Shown here: piece after piece, positions 27,901 through 36,858 of the stretch
How positions within the stretch are numbered: the stretch's first letter is position 1
Layout: every line of letters starts with the position of its first letter
Source of the DNA: Candidatus Accumulibacter affinis
Lineage (GTDB): Bacteria; Pseudomonadota; Gammaproteobacteria; Burkholderiales; Rhodocyclaceae
Length of the DNA stretch: 64,000 nucleotides
Assembly (NCBI GenBank): GCA_016713625.1
Contig: JADJOT010000007.1
Location: 62,001-126,000 of the forward strand
Direction of reading: 5' to 3'
Notes under the pieces: generated by a model
The model's input: only the letters and a program-made list of their open reading frames with translations
The model's database searches: none
Told to the model about the DNA's origin: nothing
Program-made: the position numbers and the translations under genes

Positions 27901-28391
27901 GGGAAAAGCTTCTCCCAGCGGCCCGCGCGACTCGCTGCCTGTTCGCGATTGCCCTGCAGCAGCGCTTCGCCGACGTCGCCGGCAGCGCCGCCGGAGAGCG
28001 CGATCAGCCCATCGACGCCGACGTCGTGCAGCATGCGGCGGGTGATCTCGGCCCGCCCACGCACGCGCGGCGCCAGGTAGGCGCGCGACAGCAGTTCGCA
28101 GAGCTGCAAGTAGCCTTGCCGGGAGCGACAGAGCAAGAGCAGCCGATACGGACGATCCGGGTCGGTCTCGTTGGCAAGGTGCACATCACTGCCGAGCAGC
28201 GGCTTGATTCCCTTGCTGCGCGCCGACGAGTAGAACTTGACCAGACCAAACAGGTTCGCAAGGTCGCTAAGGGCCAGTGCCGGCATGCCATAGCGGGCAG
28301 CGCGCGCGACCGCATCGTCGAGACGGACGATGCCATCGGTGATCGAGTACTCGCTGTGCAGGCGGAGATGAATGAACGGCGTTTCAGGCAT
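24924..28391 (-). CDS. dnaE: DNA polymerase III alpha subunit
   Basis: 1155 residues, the usual length of DnaE1. N-terminal PHP domain (HLRLHSEYSITDG...), catalytic palm with PGRGSGAGSVVAYALGI and PDFDIDFCQDNR (active-site aspartates), then thumb, fingers and the HhH/OB-fold end (GQASSNARVAAHRLRTLL). ATG at 28391. This is the replicative polymerase catalytic subunit; no sign of damage. Together with uvrD it marks the segment as normal chromosomal backbone. Confidence 0.95.
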   Translation of the reverse strand: MPETPFIHLRLHSEYSITDGIVRLDDAVARAARYGMPALALSDLANLFGLVKFYSSARSKGIKPLLGSDVHLANETDPDRPYRLLLLCRSRQGYLQLCELLSRAYLAPRVRGRAEITRRMLHDVGVDGLIALSGGAAGDVGEALLQGNREQAASRAGRWEKLFPGAFYLEVQRFGQPQQELLVAATADLAADLALPLVATHPIQFLERDDFKAHEARVCIAEGYMLGDPRRPRLYTEEQYFKSAAEMLELFADLPAALENSLEIAKRCNLQITLGKSYLPAFPTPDGITLDDFLRREAVAGLEVRLQQLFPDAADRLLQRPTYDARLQLETETIVQMGFPGYFLIVADFINWAKHNGCPVGPGRGSGAGSVVAYALGITDLDPLRYALLFERFLNPERVSMPDFDIDFCQDNRWRVIEYVRQKYGAAAVSQIVTFGTMSSKAVIRDVGRVLDLPYNFCDQLSKLIPVETNKPLSLSKAIAAEPQLQARIDDEEEVRDLFDLAARLEDLTRNVGMHAGGVLIAPGKLTDFCPVYSADGGGSVVSQFDKDDVEKVGLVKFDFLGLRNLTIIKLAVDYVEQLSGERPDLAALAFDDPRAYQILKDGNTTAIFQVESEGMKKLVRKLAPDRFEDIIAVLALYRPGPLGSGMVDDFILRKKGQQKIDYYIDDLKSCLEPTYGVIVYQEQVMQIAQIIGGYTLGAADLLRRAMGKKKAEEMALHRDLMREGAKQKGYDEKLTMQLFDLMEKFAEYGFNKSHTAAYAVVTYHTAWLKAHHCAAFMAATLSSDMDVTDTVKIFHDDAIANGLRILGPDVNASEYRFTPVDRSTIRYGLGAVKGTGEQAVTAILKVRAAGGPFTDLFDFCRRADKRLVNRRTIEALIRAGAFDSLDSHRARLLASVGIAMEAAEQAERNAMQVSLFDIFDVGEDGGERGPRYVDVPRWRERQQLNEEKLALGFYFSGHPFHAVQAEVSRFVRKSLAALEARKETQLLAGLVVGVRTKITARGKMAFIQLDDGTSTLEVSVFNEILEAERAKIREDEVLIIEGRVQRDDFAGEGRVKIIAERLLTLAEARGRFARHLRLSLNGQASSNARVAAHRLRTLLAPYTPGDCPVRLAYRNGDAVCELAFGDASRVRLEDDLLTALREWLSSDNVSVDYA

Positions 28392-28523
28392 CCGGCCATT
28401 TTACCCCGCGCCGTGGCGCCGAACGTGACGATCGTAGCTGGCAATCCGATCCAGCCGGCACAACCATGACTGTCGCGGTCAGTCGATCATCGGGGCACTC
28501 TGTCGCGCCGGAACGGCCTGGGT

Positions 28524-28560
28524 AGCTAGGCCGCATCCCCCCGGGGGATGCGGCCTAGCT
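28524..28560. repeat. Perfect 37-base palindrome over the ParA stop codon
   Basis: 18-base arms (AGCTAGGCCGCATCCCCC and its exact complement) around a single central C at 28542. The TAG stop of the ParA gene (28555-28557) is inside the right arm. There is no T-tract on the minus strand side, so it is not a standard Rho-independent terminator, although it may block RNA decay or transcription. Confidence 0.9.
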
Positions 28561-29178
28561 GTTCACCCAGTCGATGATCGGCTGCCACTGCTCGAGGTCC
28601 CGCGCCGCACGCGAGGGCGAAAGGTCGAACATCGTCATGCCGTTCATCGTCGTCTGCACGTAGAGTTGGGTGGTGCGCAGATGAGTGAGCACCGGCAGGT
28701 CGTATTTCGCGAGAAAGCGCTCCAGTTCGGCCGCGGCACGGGTGCGCGGATCGACGCGCATACCCACCACGGCAACGAAAGCATGTTCGCTGCGCACCTC
28801 CTTCTCGGCGAGCAGCGCATCGAGAAAATGACGGGTGGCCAGAATGTCGAACAGCGATGGCTGCACCGGCACGAGGACCCGGTTCACCTGTTTGATGACC
28901 GTGTCGAGCGCCTTGCCGTGCAAACCGGCTGGCGTGTCGAGAATGACGTGCGTGGTGCCCTTCGGCGGCTTGGCGGTCTTTCCGGGTTCGATTTCCCAGC
29001 TGCGAATCGTCGGCAGGATCGATGGCCGCAAGCGCAGCCATTCGCGCGACGATTGCTGGCGATCGACGTCGCCGAGCATTACGCGATGTCCGGTGCGCGC
29101 CAGATGACCGGCCAGGTTGATCGCCAGCGTCGACTTTCCCGACCCACCCTTGGGATTCGCAATCAGGAAGGATTTCAT
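28555..29178 (-). CDS. ParA/MinD-like P-loop ATPase
   Basis: 207 residues. Deviant Walker A NPKGGSGKSTLAINLAGHLA near residue 9, Walker B-like THVILDTPAGLHG and a switch region LVPVQPSLFDILATRHFLD. This is the small ParA form without an N-terminal DNA-binding domain, as found in stand-alone partition or positioning ATPases. No parB gene is adjacent. The ATG overlaps the upstream TAXI-type gene stop by 4 bases, so it is the last gene of a three-gene operon with a quinone reductase; the functional link is obscure. Confidence 0.85.
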   Translation of the reverse strand: MKSFLIANPKGGSGKSTLAINLAGHLARTGHRVMLGDVDRQQSSREWLRLRPSILPTIRSWEIEPGKTAKPPKGTTHVILDTPAGLHGKALDTVIKQVNRVLVPVQPSLFDILATRHFLDALLAEKEVRSEHAFVAVVGMRVDPRTRAAAELERFLAKYDLPVLTHLRTTQLYVQTTMNGMTMFDLSPSRAARDLEQWQPIIDWVNS

Positions 29179-30515
29179 TCTTCTTTGTCCTTGTCATGGT
29201 TTGCGCCGAGGCGGCGCAGCTCCTCACGAACCAGGTTGATGTGCTCGCGCAGAGTGTAAAGCAGATCCGCAAAAGCCAGTGGAATATTGAGGGTGCTGGC
29301 CCCTTCGTCGATACGTTCGAGGCGCTCGACGTACTCCCCGCGCCGACCTGGATCGTAGCGCTGGCGCAATTCGTCTTCGAGGAACTTCAGGTCGCCGTAG
29401 TAGCGGAAAATCTTCGAGCGCACTCGCCAGCTATACAGCACCGGCGCGAACTTCAATAGCGGCAAGGACAGCATCAACAGCGGCAGGACCATCACGAACA
29501 GGCGCTCGACGAGGACGGCCATCCAGAAAGGCAGGTAGACCTGGAGGAAAGGTGGCCCGGACTTGTAATAGCGTTCGGCATCCTTCGCCAGGGGAAAGCT
29601 GTGATCCTTGTACGCAGGGAACTCGCCGGCACGCTGGAAAAAACCACCCTTGCCGTTGACCTCGGTCATCGCCTGCAAGAGCAGGCTCAGCAGCGCCGGA
29701 TGCAGGTCGTCGCGGACGATGACATTGGCGGTCGTCGCCAGCAGCAAGGTGTCACGCGGCGGCACATCGCGCACCAGATTGACGACGCCGCGCGGCAGCA
29801 CGATCTTCGACAAGAACGGGAAACGTCGCAGATAGGCTTCGGCCTGGCTCAGGCTGACCACCCGCACGCCCGGCGAACGCAGCAGTACCTGCACCACGGC
29901 CGCTTCCTGGGCGGCGACGATGAAAGCGGCATCAATTTCCCCTTTCTGCAGGGCTTCGGCGGCGGCCAGGCCGGCAAGCGGCAGCAGGTCGGGGCTGCTC
30001 GCGGCAATCTCGTTGGCTTCCAGGAGCTGCAGCGCCAGCCCGCGAATACCGCTACCGTCCTCACCGACGGCAACGCGCTGGCCAGCCAGCTGGTGCAGTT
30101 TGTCGATCCGCTGCGCACCTCGATAGAATACCCACACCGGCTCGTAGGAAACGCTGCCCAGCGAGCGCAGCGGGCCGGCTTCGTCGTCTTCGCCAACGGG
30201 CGCGGCCGCTATGCCACCCTGCACGAAAGCAACGTCGGCCTCCCCCTTCTCCAGCCGCTCGAGGTTCTGATGCGAACCGGCCGAGGTCTGAACGTCGAGA
30301 GTGATGCCTTTGGCGGCCAGCAGGGTCGCATAGCGCTCGGCATAGGCATGATAGGCGCCGCTTTCGCTACCGGTACTGATGGTGATGCGGCGCGGTGGCT
30401 CGGGCGCAACGAACTGATAGGCAATGACCAGACCGATCGCCGAAATCAGGACGATCGGCCAGGCGGTGGCCAGCATGTAGCGCAGGGCAACCAGGCGGGC
30501 GCGCAGGCGCTGCAT
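29175..30515 (-). CDS. TAXI-family TRAP-type solute binding protein with membrane tail
   Basis: 446 residues from ATG 30515. An N-terminal transmembrane segment (AWPIVLISAIGLVIAYQFVA) acts as anchor, then the TAXI solute-binding fold: ITISTGSESGAYHAYAERYA, GEADVAFVQGGIAAAPVGED and AALQKGEIDAAFIVAA-like block, then a second hydrophobic segment (FWMAVLVERLFVMVLPLLML) and a cytoplasmic helical C-terminus. No TRAP permease gene (DctM type) is nearby, so transport function is uncertain; similar membrane-anchored orphans exist. Start and stop overlap both neighbours (TGATG and ATGA), implying coupled translation. Confidence 0.75.
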   Translation of the reverse strand: MQRLRARLVALRYMLATAWPIVLISAIGLVIAYQFVAPEPPRRITISTGSESGAYHAYAERYATLLAAKGITLDVQTSAGSHQNLERLEKGEADVAFVQGGIAAAPVGEDDEAGPLRSLGSVSYEPVWVFYRGAQRIDKLHQLAGQRVAVGEDGSGIRGLALQLLEANEIAASSPDLLPLAGLAAAEALQKGEIDAAFIVAAQEAAVVQVLLRSPGVRVVSLSQAEAYLRRFPFLSKIVLPRGVVNLVRDVPPRDTLLLATTANVIVRDDLHPALLSLLLQAMTEVNGKGGFFQRAGEFPAYKDHSFPLAKDAERYYKSGPPFLQVYLPFWMAVLVERLFVMVLPLLMLSLPLLKFAPVLYSWRVRSKIFRYYGDLKFLEDELRQRYDPGRRGEYVERLERIDEGASTLNIPLAFADLLYTLREHINLVREELRRLGANHDKDKEE

Positions 30516-31489
30516 CAGGGCAGCAGGACCGTCGAACCGCTGTGCCTGCGCGCTTCGAGGTCGCGATGTGCGCTCGCCACCTCGGCCAGCGGGTACGTCT
30601 GATGGACCTCGATGTTCACCTTGCCCGAGCCGACTATCTCGAACAGTTCGCTGCCCAGCGCCATCAGGTCGTCGCGTTTCGCGGTGTAATGCATCAGCGT
30701 CGGTCGGGTGAGGAACAGCGAACCCTTCTGCGAGAGCAGCAACGGATCGAAGGGCGGCACCGCACCTGACGCATTGCCGAAGCTGACCATCATCCCGCAG
30801 GTACGCAGGCTGTCCAGCGAGCCGACAAAAGTGTCCTTGCCGACCCCATCGTAGACCACCGCGACGCCCTCGCCGGCGGTGATCTCGCGAACCCGCCGCG
30901 GGAAATCCTCGTGCGTGTAGTCGATGATGTGGTCGCAGCCATGGGCGGTGGCCAGGGCCGCTTTGGCTGGCGTCGAAACGGTACCGATCACCGTCGCACC
31001 CAGAGCCTTGGCCCATTGGCAGGCGATCAGGCCGACGCCACCGGCCGCCGCATGGATCAGGACAACATCACCGGCCTGTACGCGATAGGTGCGGCGAAGC
31101 AGATAGGCGCTGGTCAGGCCCTGCAGCATCATCGCCGCCGCGGTACCGGCATCGATGCTGTCAGGCAGTTTCAACAGGCGGTCGGCGGGCAGGCAGCGCA
31201 GCTGGCTGTAGGCGCCGACCGGCCCGCCGGCGTAAGCGACACGATCGCCAGGACGCAGGTCACTGACCCCTGCGCCAACCGCTTCGACGACGCCCGCGGC
31301 TTCGAGCCCGAGGCCGTTCGGCAGCTGCAGCGGGTACAGGCCGTTGCGATGGTAGATATCAATGTAGTTGAGTCCGACCGCCTGGTGACGCACCCGCGCC
31401 TCATCAGGCGCCGGATCGGCAACTTCAATCTCTTCCCAGCACATCACTTCCGGGCCACCGGTCCGATGTATGCGAATGGCAAATGGCAT
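30515..31489 (-). CDS. qor: NADPH:quinone oxidoreductase, medium-chain dehydrogenase type
   Basis: 324 residues. GroES-like N-terminal fold (VGLNYIDIYHRNGLYPLQLP), then the Rossmann part with AGDVVLIHAAAGGVGLIACQ (AAxGGVG NADPH loop) and DHIIDYTHEDFPRRV. The zinc cysteines of alcohol dehydrogenases are absent, as in QOR. Catalyses one-electron reduction of quinones with NADPH. First gene of the operon with the TAXI protein and ParA. Confidence 0.88.
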   Translation of the reverse strand: MPFAIRIHRTGGPEVMCWEEIEVADPAPDEARVRHQAVGLNYIDIYHRNGLYPLQLPNGLGLEAAGVVEAVGAGVSDLRPGDRVAYAGGPVGAYSQLRCLPADRLLKLPDSIDAGTAAAMMLQGLTSAYLLRRTYRVQAGDVVLIHAAAGGVGLIACQWAKALGATVIGTVSTPAKAALATAHGCDHIIDYTHEDFPRRVREITAGEGVAVVYDGVGKDTFVGSLDSLRTCGMMVSFGNASGAVPPFDPLLLSQKGSLFLTRPTLMHYTAKRDDLMALGSELFEIVGSGKVNIEVHQTYPLAEVASAHRDLEARRHSGSTVLLP

Positions 31490-31702
31490 GACGATTTCCT
31501 CCTTTTTTGTGCAGCACTACAGTCTAGTGGTCCGCCTGCTTATTGAGCAAGCGCAAAAAAGCCATTGCTGCCTGCCACTTGACCCTTGCGCATGGCAATG
31601 GTCCACAGGCTTGTGCACACGATTGGTGGGTAAACTGGGCAGCTATCCACCGCCTTCCCCTCGCGCTTGCCGGATAAGCCACCGACGCTTGCCGTAGACC
31701 GG

Positions 31703-33886
31703 TCAGGCGGGGGTCAGCCTGGCGTACTCGATGGCCAGCCATTTCATGCCGGCAGCGCCAAAATTCACCTGCACGCGCGCTTCCGCCCCCGTGCCTTCGG
31801 TCGATACGATGACGCCGGCGCCGAACCGGGCATGCCGCACGTTCTGGCCAATCCGCAGGCCGCTGGCTGCTGCCGGTGGCTGCCAGCCAGGGCTGACGCT
31901 CTGCCGTGCCGGCGCGTAGCCAGCGCCGCCACTACGGTTGATCTGGCGCAGCAGCTCGCTCGGCAGCTCGGCAAGAAAGGCCGAAGGCAGGCAGTAGCGC
32001 GTCTGGCCATGCAGCAGGCGCGTCTGCGCATGGCTCAGGTAGAGGCGGCGGCGGGCACGGGTGACGGCAACGTACAGCAGACGACGCTCCTCCTCGAGGC
32101 CGTCGCGTTCCTGTGCGGCATTCTCGTGCGGGAACAGGCCCTGCTCCAGTCCGGTGATGAAAACGGCGTCGAACTCGAGCCCCTTGGCGGCATGGACGGT
32201 CATCAACTGGACTGCCGCGTCGCCCTCCCCGGCCTGGTGCTCGCCGGCCTCGAGCGAGGCGTGCGCAAGAAACGAAGCGAGTGGCCCTGCTTCCGGCGCT
32301 GCCTCGCCATCGGCGAGCGGCACACCTTCTTCGCGCAGGAAGCTGGTCGCGGCGTTGATCAGTTCGTCGAGGTTCTCGAGTCGGTCGTGGCCCTCCTTGT
32401 CGAGCAGGTAATGCTGGCGCAGACCGCTCTTGTCGACCACATGATCGATCACTTCCGGCAGGGGGAGATCGCTGGTCTCGGTGCGCAGCGTCTCGAGCAA
32501 GCCCACGAAGCGGGTAACCGCGGTCGCGGCCTTGCCAGCGAGACTCGCAGCGGCGTTGTAGAGGCTCGAATTGGCCTCTCGGGCAGCCTCCTGCAAAGCT
32601 TCGATGCTGCGACTGCCAATCCCGCGCGTCGGAAAATTGACCACGCGGGCGAAGGCCGTGTCGTCGTCGGGGTTGACGATCAGGCGCAGGTAGGCCAGCG
32701 CATGCTTGACCTCCTGGCGATCGAAGAAGCGTAGCCCGCCATGCACACGATACGGTATCGCTTGCGTAAACAGGTGATGTTCGAGCACCCGTGACTGGGC
32801 GTTGGAGCGATAGAGCAGGGCGACCTGATCGCGCGTGATCCCGTCGCGAACCAGCTCGGAAATCTCCTCGACGATGAAGCGCGCCTCATCGACGTCGGAA
32901 TAGGCTTCGAAGACGCGGATCGGTTCGCCGGCACCGGCTGCGGTCCACAGGTTCTTGCCGAGGCGACCGCGGTTCTGCTTGATCAGTGCGTTGGCTGCGT
33001 CGAGGATGTTGCCATGCGAACGATAGTTCTGTTCGAGGCGAATCACGTTTGACAGCTCGAATTCGCGCTGCAGGTCGCGCATGTTGCCAATCTCGGCGCC
33101 GCGGAAAGCGTAGATCGACTGGTCGTCGTCGCCGACTGCAAAAAGGCAGGCGCCGCTGCTTTCCGGGCCGACGCTGCCGCGTCCGGCAAGCAGTTTCAGC
33201 CAGTTGTACTGGAGCCGGTTGGTGTCCTGAAACTCGTCGACCAGGATGTGCCGGAAGCGTGCCTGATAGTGCTGGCAGAGTGGCTGGTTACGTTGCAGAA
33301 GTTCGTACGAGCGCAGCAGCAGTTCGGCGAAGTCGACCACGCCTTCGCGCTGGCACTGCGCCTCGTACTCGGTGTAGAGCTCGACGCGGCGGCTGGTGAA
33401 GTGGTCGTACGCTTCCGCCTGCGCGGCACGAATGCCTTGTTCCTTGTGGGCATTGATGAAATGCGCCAGCTCACGGGGCGGATACTTCTGATCGTCGACA
33501 TTGAGGTTCTTCAGCAGGCGCTTGATCGCCGCCAGCTGGTCAGCCGAGTCGAGAATCTGGAACTGCGCGGGCAGCCCGGCTTCACGGTAGTGGGCGCGCA
33601 GGAGGCGGTTGCACAGGCCGTGAAAGGTTCCGATCCACATGCCGCGGGTGTTGATCGGCAGCATTGCCGCCAGACGCGACTGCATTTCCTTCGCCGCCTT
33701 GTTCGTGAAGGTGACCGCCAGGATGCCCTGCGGCCCGACCTGAGCGGTCGAAATCAGCCAGGCGATACGAGTGGTCAATACACGCGTCTTGCCGCTGCCG
33801 GCGCCGGCAAGGATCAGGGCGTGCTGTGGCGGCAGCGTGACGGCGGCGAGCTGGGGTGGATTGAGGTTGGCGAGCAGATCGGACAT
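31703..33886 (-). CDS. uvrD: DNA helicase II UvrD
   Basis: 727 residues from ATG 33886 (MSDLLANLNPPQLAAV). Walker A ILAGAGSGKTRVLT, Walker B ILVDEFQDTNRLQY, motif IV-VI blocks LEQNYRSHGNILDAAN, LMTVHAAKGLEFDAVFITG and LLYVAVTRARRRL, plus the C-terminal Tudor-like tail (GQNVRHARFGAGVIV). Superfamily 1A helicase for mismatch and nucleotide excision repair. The frame is open further upstream but no homology supports it. Divergent from the Hsp70 operon. Confidence 0.92.
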   Translation of the reverse strand: MSDLLANLNPPQLAAVTLPPQHALILAGAGSGKTRVLTTRIAWLISTAQVGPQGILAVTFTNKAAKEMQSRLAAMLPINTRGMWIGTFHGLCNRLLRAHYREAGLPAQFQILDSADQLAAIKRLLKNLNVDDQKYPPRELAHFINAHKEQGIRAAQAEAYDHFTSRRVELYTEYEAQCQREGVVDFAELLLRSYELLQRNQPLCQHYQARFRHILVDEFQDTNRLQYNWLKLLAGRGSVGPESSGACLFAVGDDDQSIYAFRGAEIGNMRDLQREFELSNVIRLEQNYRSHGNILDAANALIKQNRGRLGKNLWTAAGAGEPIRVFEAYSDVDEARFIVEEISELVRDGITRDQVALLYRSNAQSRVLEHHLFTQAIPYRVHGGLRFFDRQEVKHALAYLRLIVNPDDDTAFARVVNFPTRGIGSRSIEALQEAAREANSSLYNAAASLAGKAATAVTRFVGLLETLRTETSDLPLPEVIDHVVDKSGLRQHYLLDKEGHDRLENLDELINAATSFLREEGVPLADGEAAPEAGPLASFLAHASLEAGEHQAGEGDAAVQLMTVHAAKGLEFDAVFITGLEQGLFPHENAAQERDGLEEERRLLYVAVTRARRRLYLSHAQTRLLHGQTRYCLPSAFLAELPSELLRQINRSGGAGYAPARQSVSPGWQPPAAASGLRIGQNVRHARFGAGVIVSTEGTGAEARVQVNFGAAGMKWLAIEYARLTPA

Positions 33887-34025
33887 GGACGATTCCCTGG
33901 CAAGGCAGCCGTGATTATAGCCGGCGCGTTGCGGCGACCTCTTGACCCTGGTGAACACTTTGCCATCGACCGCATGGCAGACTAGCGGATAGAAGGAATT
34001 CCGGAGGCCAATTGCGCGTAGAATC

Positions 34026-36575
34026 ATGGATTCGTTTCGTCCTCCACGCTCTCTTCCGTACATGTCTACCAGAAACCGAACATCGGCGCCCAGGGTGCGT
34101 CCCGGTGCCCCAGCCACGCCCGTATCGCCTGAAGCACGGGCACGAGAGGTCCTCGAGGCAGGCAGATACCGCGAGGCGATAGAACTCTACAAAAGCTTGC
34201 TCAAGCAGGAGCGCCGATCCGAGTGGCTTGACGGGTTGGCGGCGAGCTATTCCGGTCGAGCTGACGAACTGGCGAGCAAGGGTATGCTGCCGGAGGCGCT
34301 GGTCGTGTGGCGTAACCGCTCCAGTCTGTGCGGCAAGCCGCTGACCGACGGCCCCTACGTCGCGTGGTTGCTGCGCGCCGGAGAATACCACGCAGCGCTG
34401 AGCTTGCTGACGACGGCTGGCGATCCTTCGGTGACCACGGACTCGGACCTTGAGACGCGTCTGGCCGCCGTCGCGCTGATCGCGCCGGACAGCGCACTGG
34501 CACAACTCGCTGCCGACAGTCCGCTGCGTCGACATCGTGGTGCGGCGCTGGCCGCCATTGCCGCCTGCTGCCGGGGCGATTCGCCTGACCTCGATGAGCA
34601 ACTGCGCGCCATCCCTTTTCGCTCCCCTTATCGCGATTTGCGCTTCGTCCTCAAGGCGCTCCTGCTGGTCAGCAGCGACGCCTCCCAAGCAGCAGAACTG
34701 ATTGCCCGGGTGGCCGTGGACGGCCCTTTCGAGAAGCTTGCGGCCGTCGTACGCGCCGGCGTCCTGCCCGGCACCCGCTGGCTTACGGCGCTGCTCGATC
34801 TCGACGAAGAGAGCCGCTGGTTGCTGCTGGAAATCAAGGGTTGTCCGGAGAACAGGCGTTCGCTGCTGCTTGAAGTGGCGGAACTGACCAAGGCCGGCAT
34901 GCCGCCGGCACCGGCCAGGGTCGTTGACCTCTTGCTGCGCCGTAGCCGCAGCTTTCCGGCCACGGCGGCCAGGCTGTGCCGCCGCCTGTTGCCTTATGCG
35001 GACAAACGCCTGGCGGATTACCGGAATGCCTTCGGTCCGCTTGGCGGGGCGGAGGGCGAGAGCATCCTGGCCCTCGCCGCCGAACTTCGGGAGGCTCCTG
35101 AGCGGAGTGAAAGGCATTGGCTGCGCGCCGTCGACCTGTTCTCAACGCGGGAGAGCGCGCCATTGCAAGCTGCCTTTATCCTGCGCCATCTCTTCGATCT
35201 GATTGTTGGCGATGACGACGCGTCGGACTTCGATCACGAGTGCACCACCTGGCTGGAGCGCAGCCTTGAACTCGACCCGGACGACCGGGATACTCACCTC
35301 AAGCTCATCAGACTGCACCGCCAGGCGCAGGATCTGAAAGCGGCGCGGGCGGCTGTGGAGACAGCGCTGGCGCGCTTTGCCAACGATCCAGTGATACTTC
35401 TTGAAGCCGTCGAAACCGCTCTGGCCGGAAATGCCTTCAAGAAAGCGGTGACCCTGGCCAAGCGTCTGCTCGAACTCGATCCGATCAACTCCAAGGTGCG
35501 GGCAGTGATCGGTCAGGCGCACCTCTCGCATGCGCGTAAACAGATTCGCGCAGGTCGACCGGATATGGCCGGCAAGGAACTTGACCTCGCCGACGAGTGG
35601 CTCGCTTCACCGAATGAACGCAGCCTCAGCAAGCTGTTGCGAGGGCTGAGCGCCAGCGATGCGAGGGCTACTGCGCTGCTGCAGGAAGCCGTCGCCGAAC
35701 TGGGGGGACATCTCCTCGCTTCCTTCCACCTCATGCTCGAGAGCATCCGCATCGGTAGCCCGGCTTCGCTTGAGATGCAGCGGGCCGCGATCAGTCTGTC
35801 GGGGACGCCCGCTGATCGAGAAGTCCTGGCCGTCATGCACTCGATCAACGTGCTTGGCGAGTCCGACCAGCGGGCATTGGGAACTGTCCTCGACAGCCTG
35901 CGGGAGCGGTTGAAATGCGCTGCCGGTGGCGATTTCAGTGAATCGGAACGGATCGCGATCTGCGAGACGCTGCAACGCCGGGACGAGCGAATGCTCCTCC
36001 TGGCCTACGCCGATGCCGGTTTGCAGCGTTGGCCCGAGCGGCCCGTTTTCGTCTACCTGACGACCTTGGCGAGGCACGGCCCTGCGGCGTCGTTGGCCAT
36101 GTCGGCACGCGAGCAAGCGGCCCTGCAGCGTGCTCTGGAAAAGGCGACGGATGAGGGTGACCAACGTACGGTATTGCGAATCGGTGAGCTGCTCCAGCCG
36201 CCGCAATCCTATGCAGACGAAGATCCTGACGATTTCGATAAATGGGATGCCTTCGACGGTCCAGGTAAAGTCCTCTTTGAGAATCCACGCGCACTGTTGG
36301 AGATGATGATCTCGCTGGGCAACGAACAGGGCTTGATCGACATGGCCCGCGACATCGTGTCTGACAGCGAGTTTCGTCGGATGGTACGAGCGGCGGGTGG
36401 GGATCGGAAGCAGCTGGCCCGGATGCTGATCGACCATCTGGTTGAAGTGGAGCAGCGTATGCCCAGGGGCCACTCACCTGGCGAAGCGGCCAAGCCCGCG
36501 CCACGCGCTCCGACGGCTCCGAGAAACAGGGCGCCGGTCGCGGATGATCGGCAGCAGGGACTGTTCGATGATTGA
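34026..36575 (+). CDS. TPR-like helical protein heading the Hsp70 operon
   Basis: 849 residues from ATG 34026; ATG 34062 is an alternative. Mostly alpha-helical with TPR-like repeats (LEAGRYREAIELYKSLLKQE, SLELDPDDRDTHLKLIRLHR, ALAGNAFKKAVTLAKRLLEL), no signal peptide or transmembrane segment. The C-terminal 100 residues are acidic and then Pro/Arg-rich. I do not know the family. Its 3' end overlaps the J-like gene by 8 bases; with the GrpE-like and Hsp70 genes it forms one operon. A role as client adaptor or platform for the Hsp70 is a reasonable guess. Confidence 0.75.
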   Translation: MDSFRPPRSLPYMSTRNRTSAPRVRPGAPATPVSPEARAREVLEAGRYREAIELYKSLLKQERRSEWLDGLAASYSGRADELASKGMLPEALVVWRNRSSLCGKPLTDGPYVAWLLRAGEYHAALSLLTTAGDPSVTTDSDLETRLAAVALIAPDSALAQLAADSPLRRHRGAALAAIAACCRGDSPDLDEQLRAIPFRSPYRDLRFVLKALLLVSSDASQAAELIARVAVDGPFEKLAAVVRAGVLPGTRWLTALLDLDEESRWLLLEIKGCPENRRSLLLEVAELTKAGMPPAPARVVDLLLRRSRSFPATAARLCRRLLPYADKRLADYRNAFGPLGGAEGESILALAAELREAPERSERHWLRAVDLFSTRESAPLQAAFILRHLFDLIVGDDDASDFDHECTTWLERSLELDPDDRDTHLKLIRLHRQAQDLKAARAAVETALARFANDPVILLEAVETALAGNAFKKAVTLAKRLLELDPINSKVRAVIGQAHLSHARKQIRAGRPDMAGKELDLADEWLASPNERSLSKLLRGLSASDARATALLQEAVAELGGHLLASFHLMLESIRIGSPASLEMQRAAISLSGTPADREVLAVMHSINVLGESDQRALGTVLDSLRERLKCAAGGDFSESERIAICETLQRRDERMLLLAYADAGLQRWPERPVFVYLTTLARHGPAASLAMSAREQAALQRALEKATDEGDQRTVLRIGELLQPPQSYADEDPDDFDKWDAFDGPGKVLFENPRALLEMMISLGNEQGLIDMARDIVSDSEFRRMVRAAGGDRKQLARMLIDHLVEVEQRMPRGHSPGEAAKPAPRAPTAPRNRAPVADDRQQGLFDD

Positions 36576-36858
36576 CCCCTACCGCGTGCTTGGCGTCGAC
36601 CTGACCGCGGGTGACGAAGCCATTCGTGCCGCCTATCTGGCGGCCATTCGCGAATCACCGCCTGAACGCGACCGCGAGCGCTTCGAGAGTGTGCGTACGG
36701 CCTATGAAGCGATCTGCAACGGTCGCCAGCGCATTGCACACGAGTTGTTCGACCATTCCACGCCGACCGTGGACGATGTGCTGAGCGCCATCAGCAGCGA
36801 TTTTGTTCCGCAGTGTCCGACCGAGCGGCGGCTGCTGCGGGTATTGGCGGCGCAATGA
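36568..36858 (+). CDS. J-domain-like protein lacking HPD
   Basis: 96 residues. MIDPYRVLGVDLTAGDEA followed by IRAAYLAAIRESPPERDRER and FESVRTAYEAIC align with helices I-III of a J domain, but the HPD between helices II and III is replaced by SPPER. A normal J domain needs HPD to trigger ATP hydrolysis, so this protein may bind but not stimulate, or uses another residue set. It overlaps both neighbours (8 bases with the TPR gene, 4 with the GrpE-like gene). Confidence 0.75.
   Translation: MIDPYRVLGVDLTAGDEAIRAAYLAAIRESPPERDRERFESVRTAYEAICNGRQRIAHELFDHSTPTVDDVLSAISSDFVPQCPTERRLLRVLAAQ

Noticed and set aside
29175..31016. Long extension of the TAXI gene into the quinone reductase region
   Set aside because: The TAXI protein has a natural start at 30515 with overlap to the upstream stop; the extension is the wrong frame of qor.
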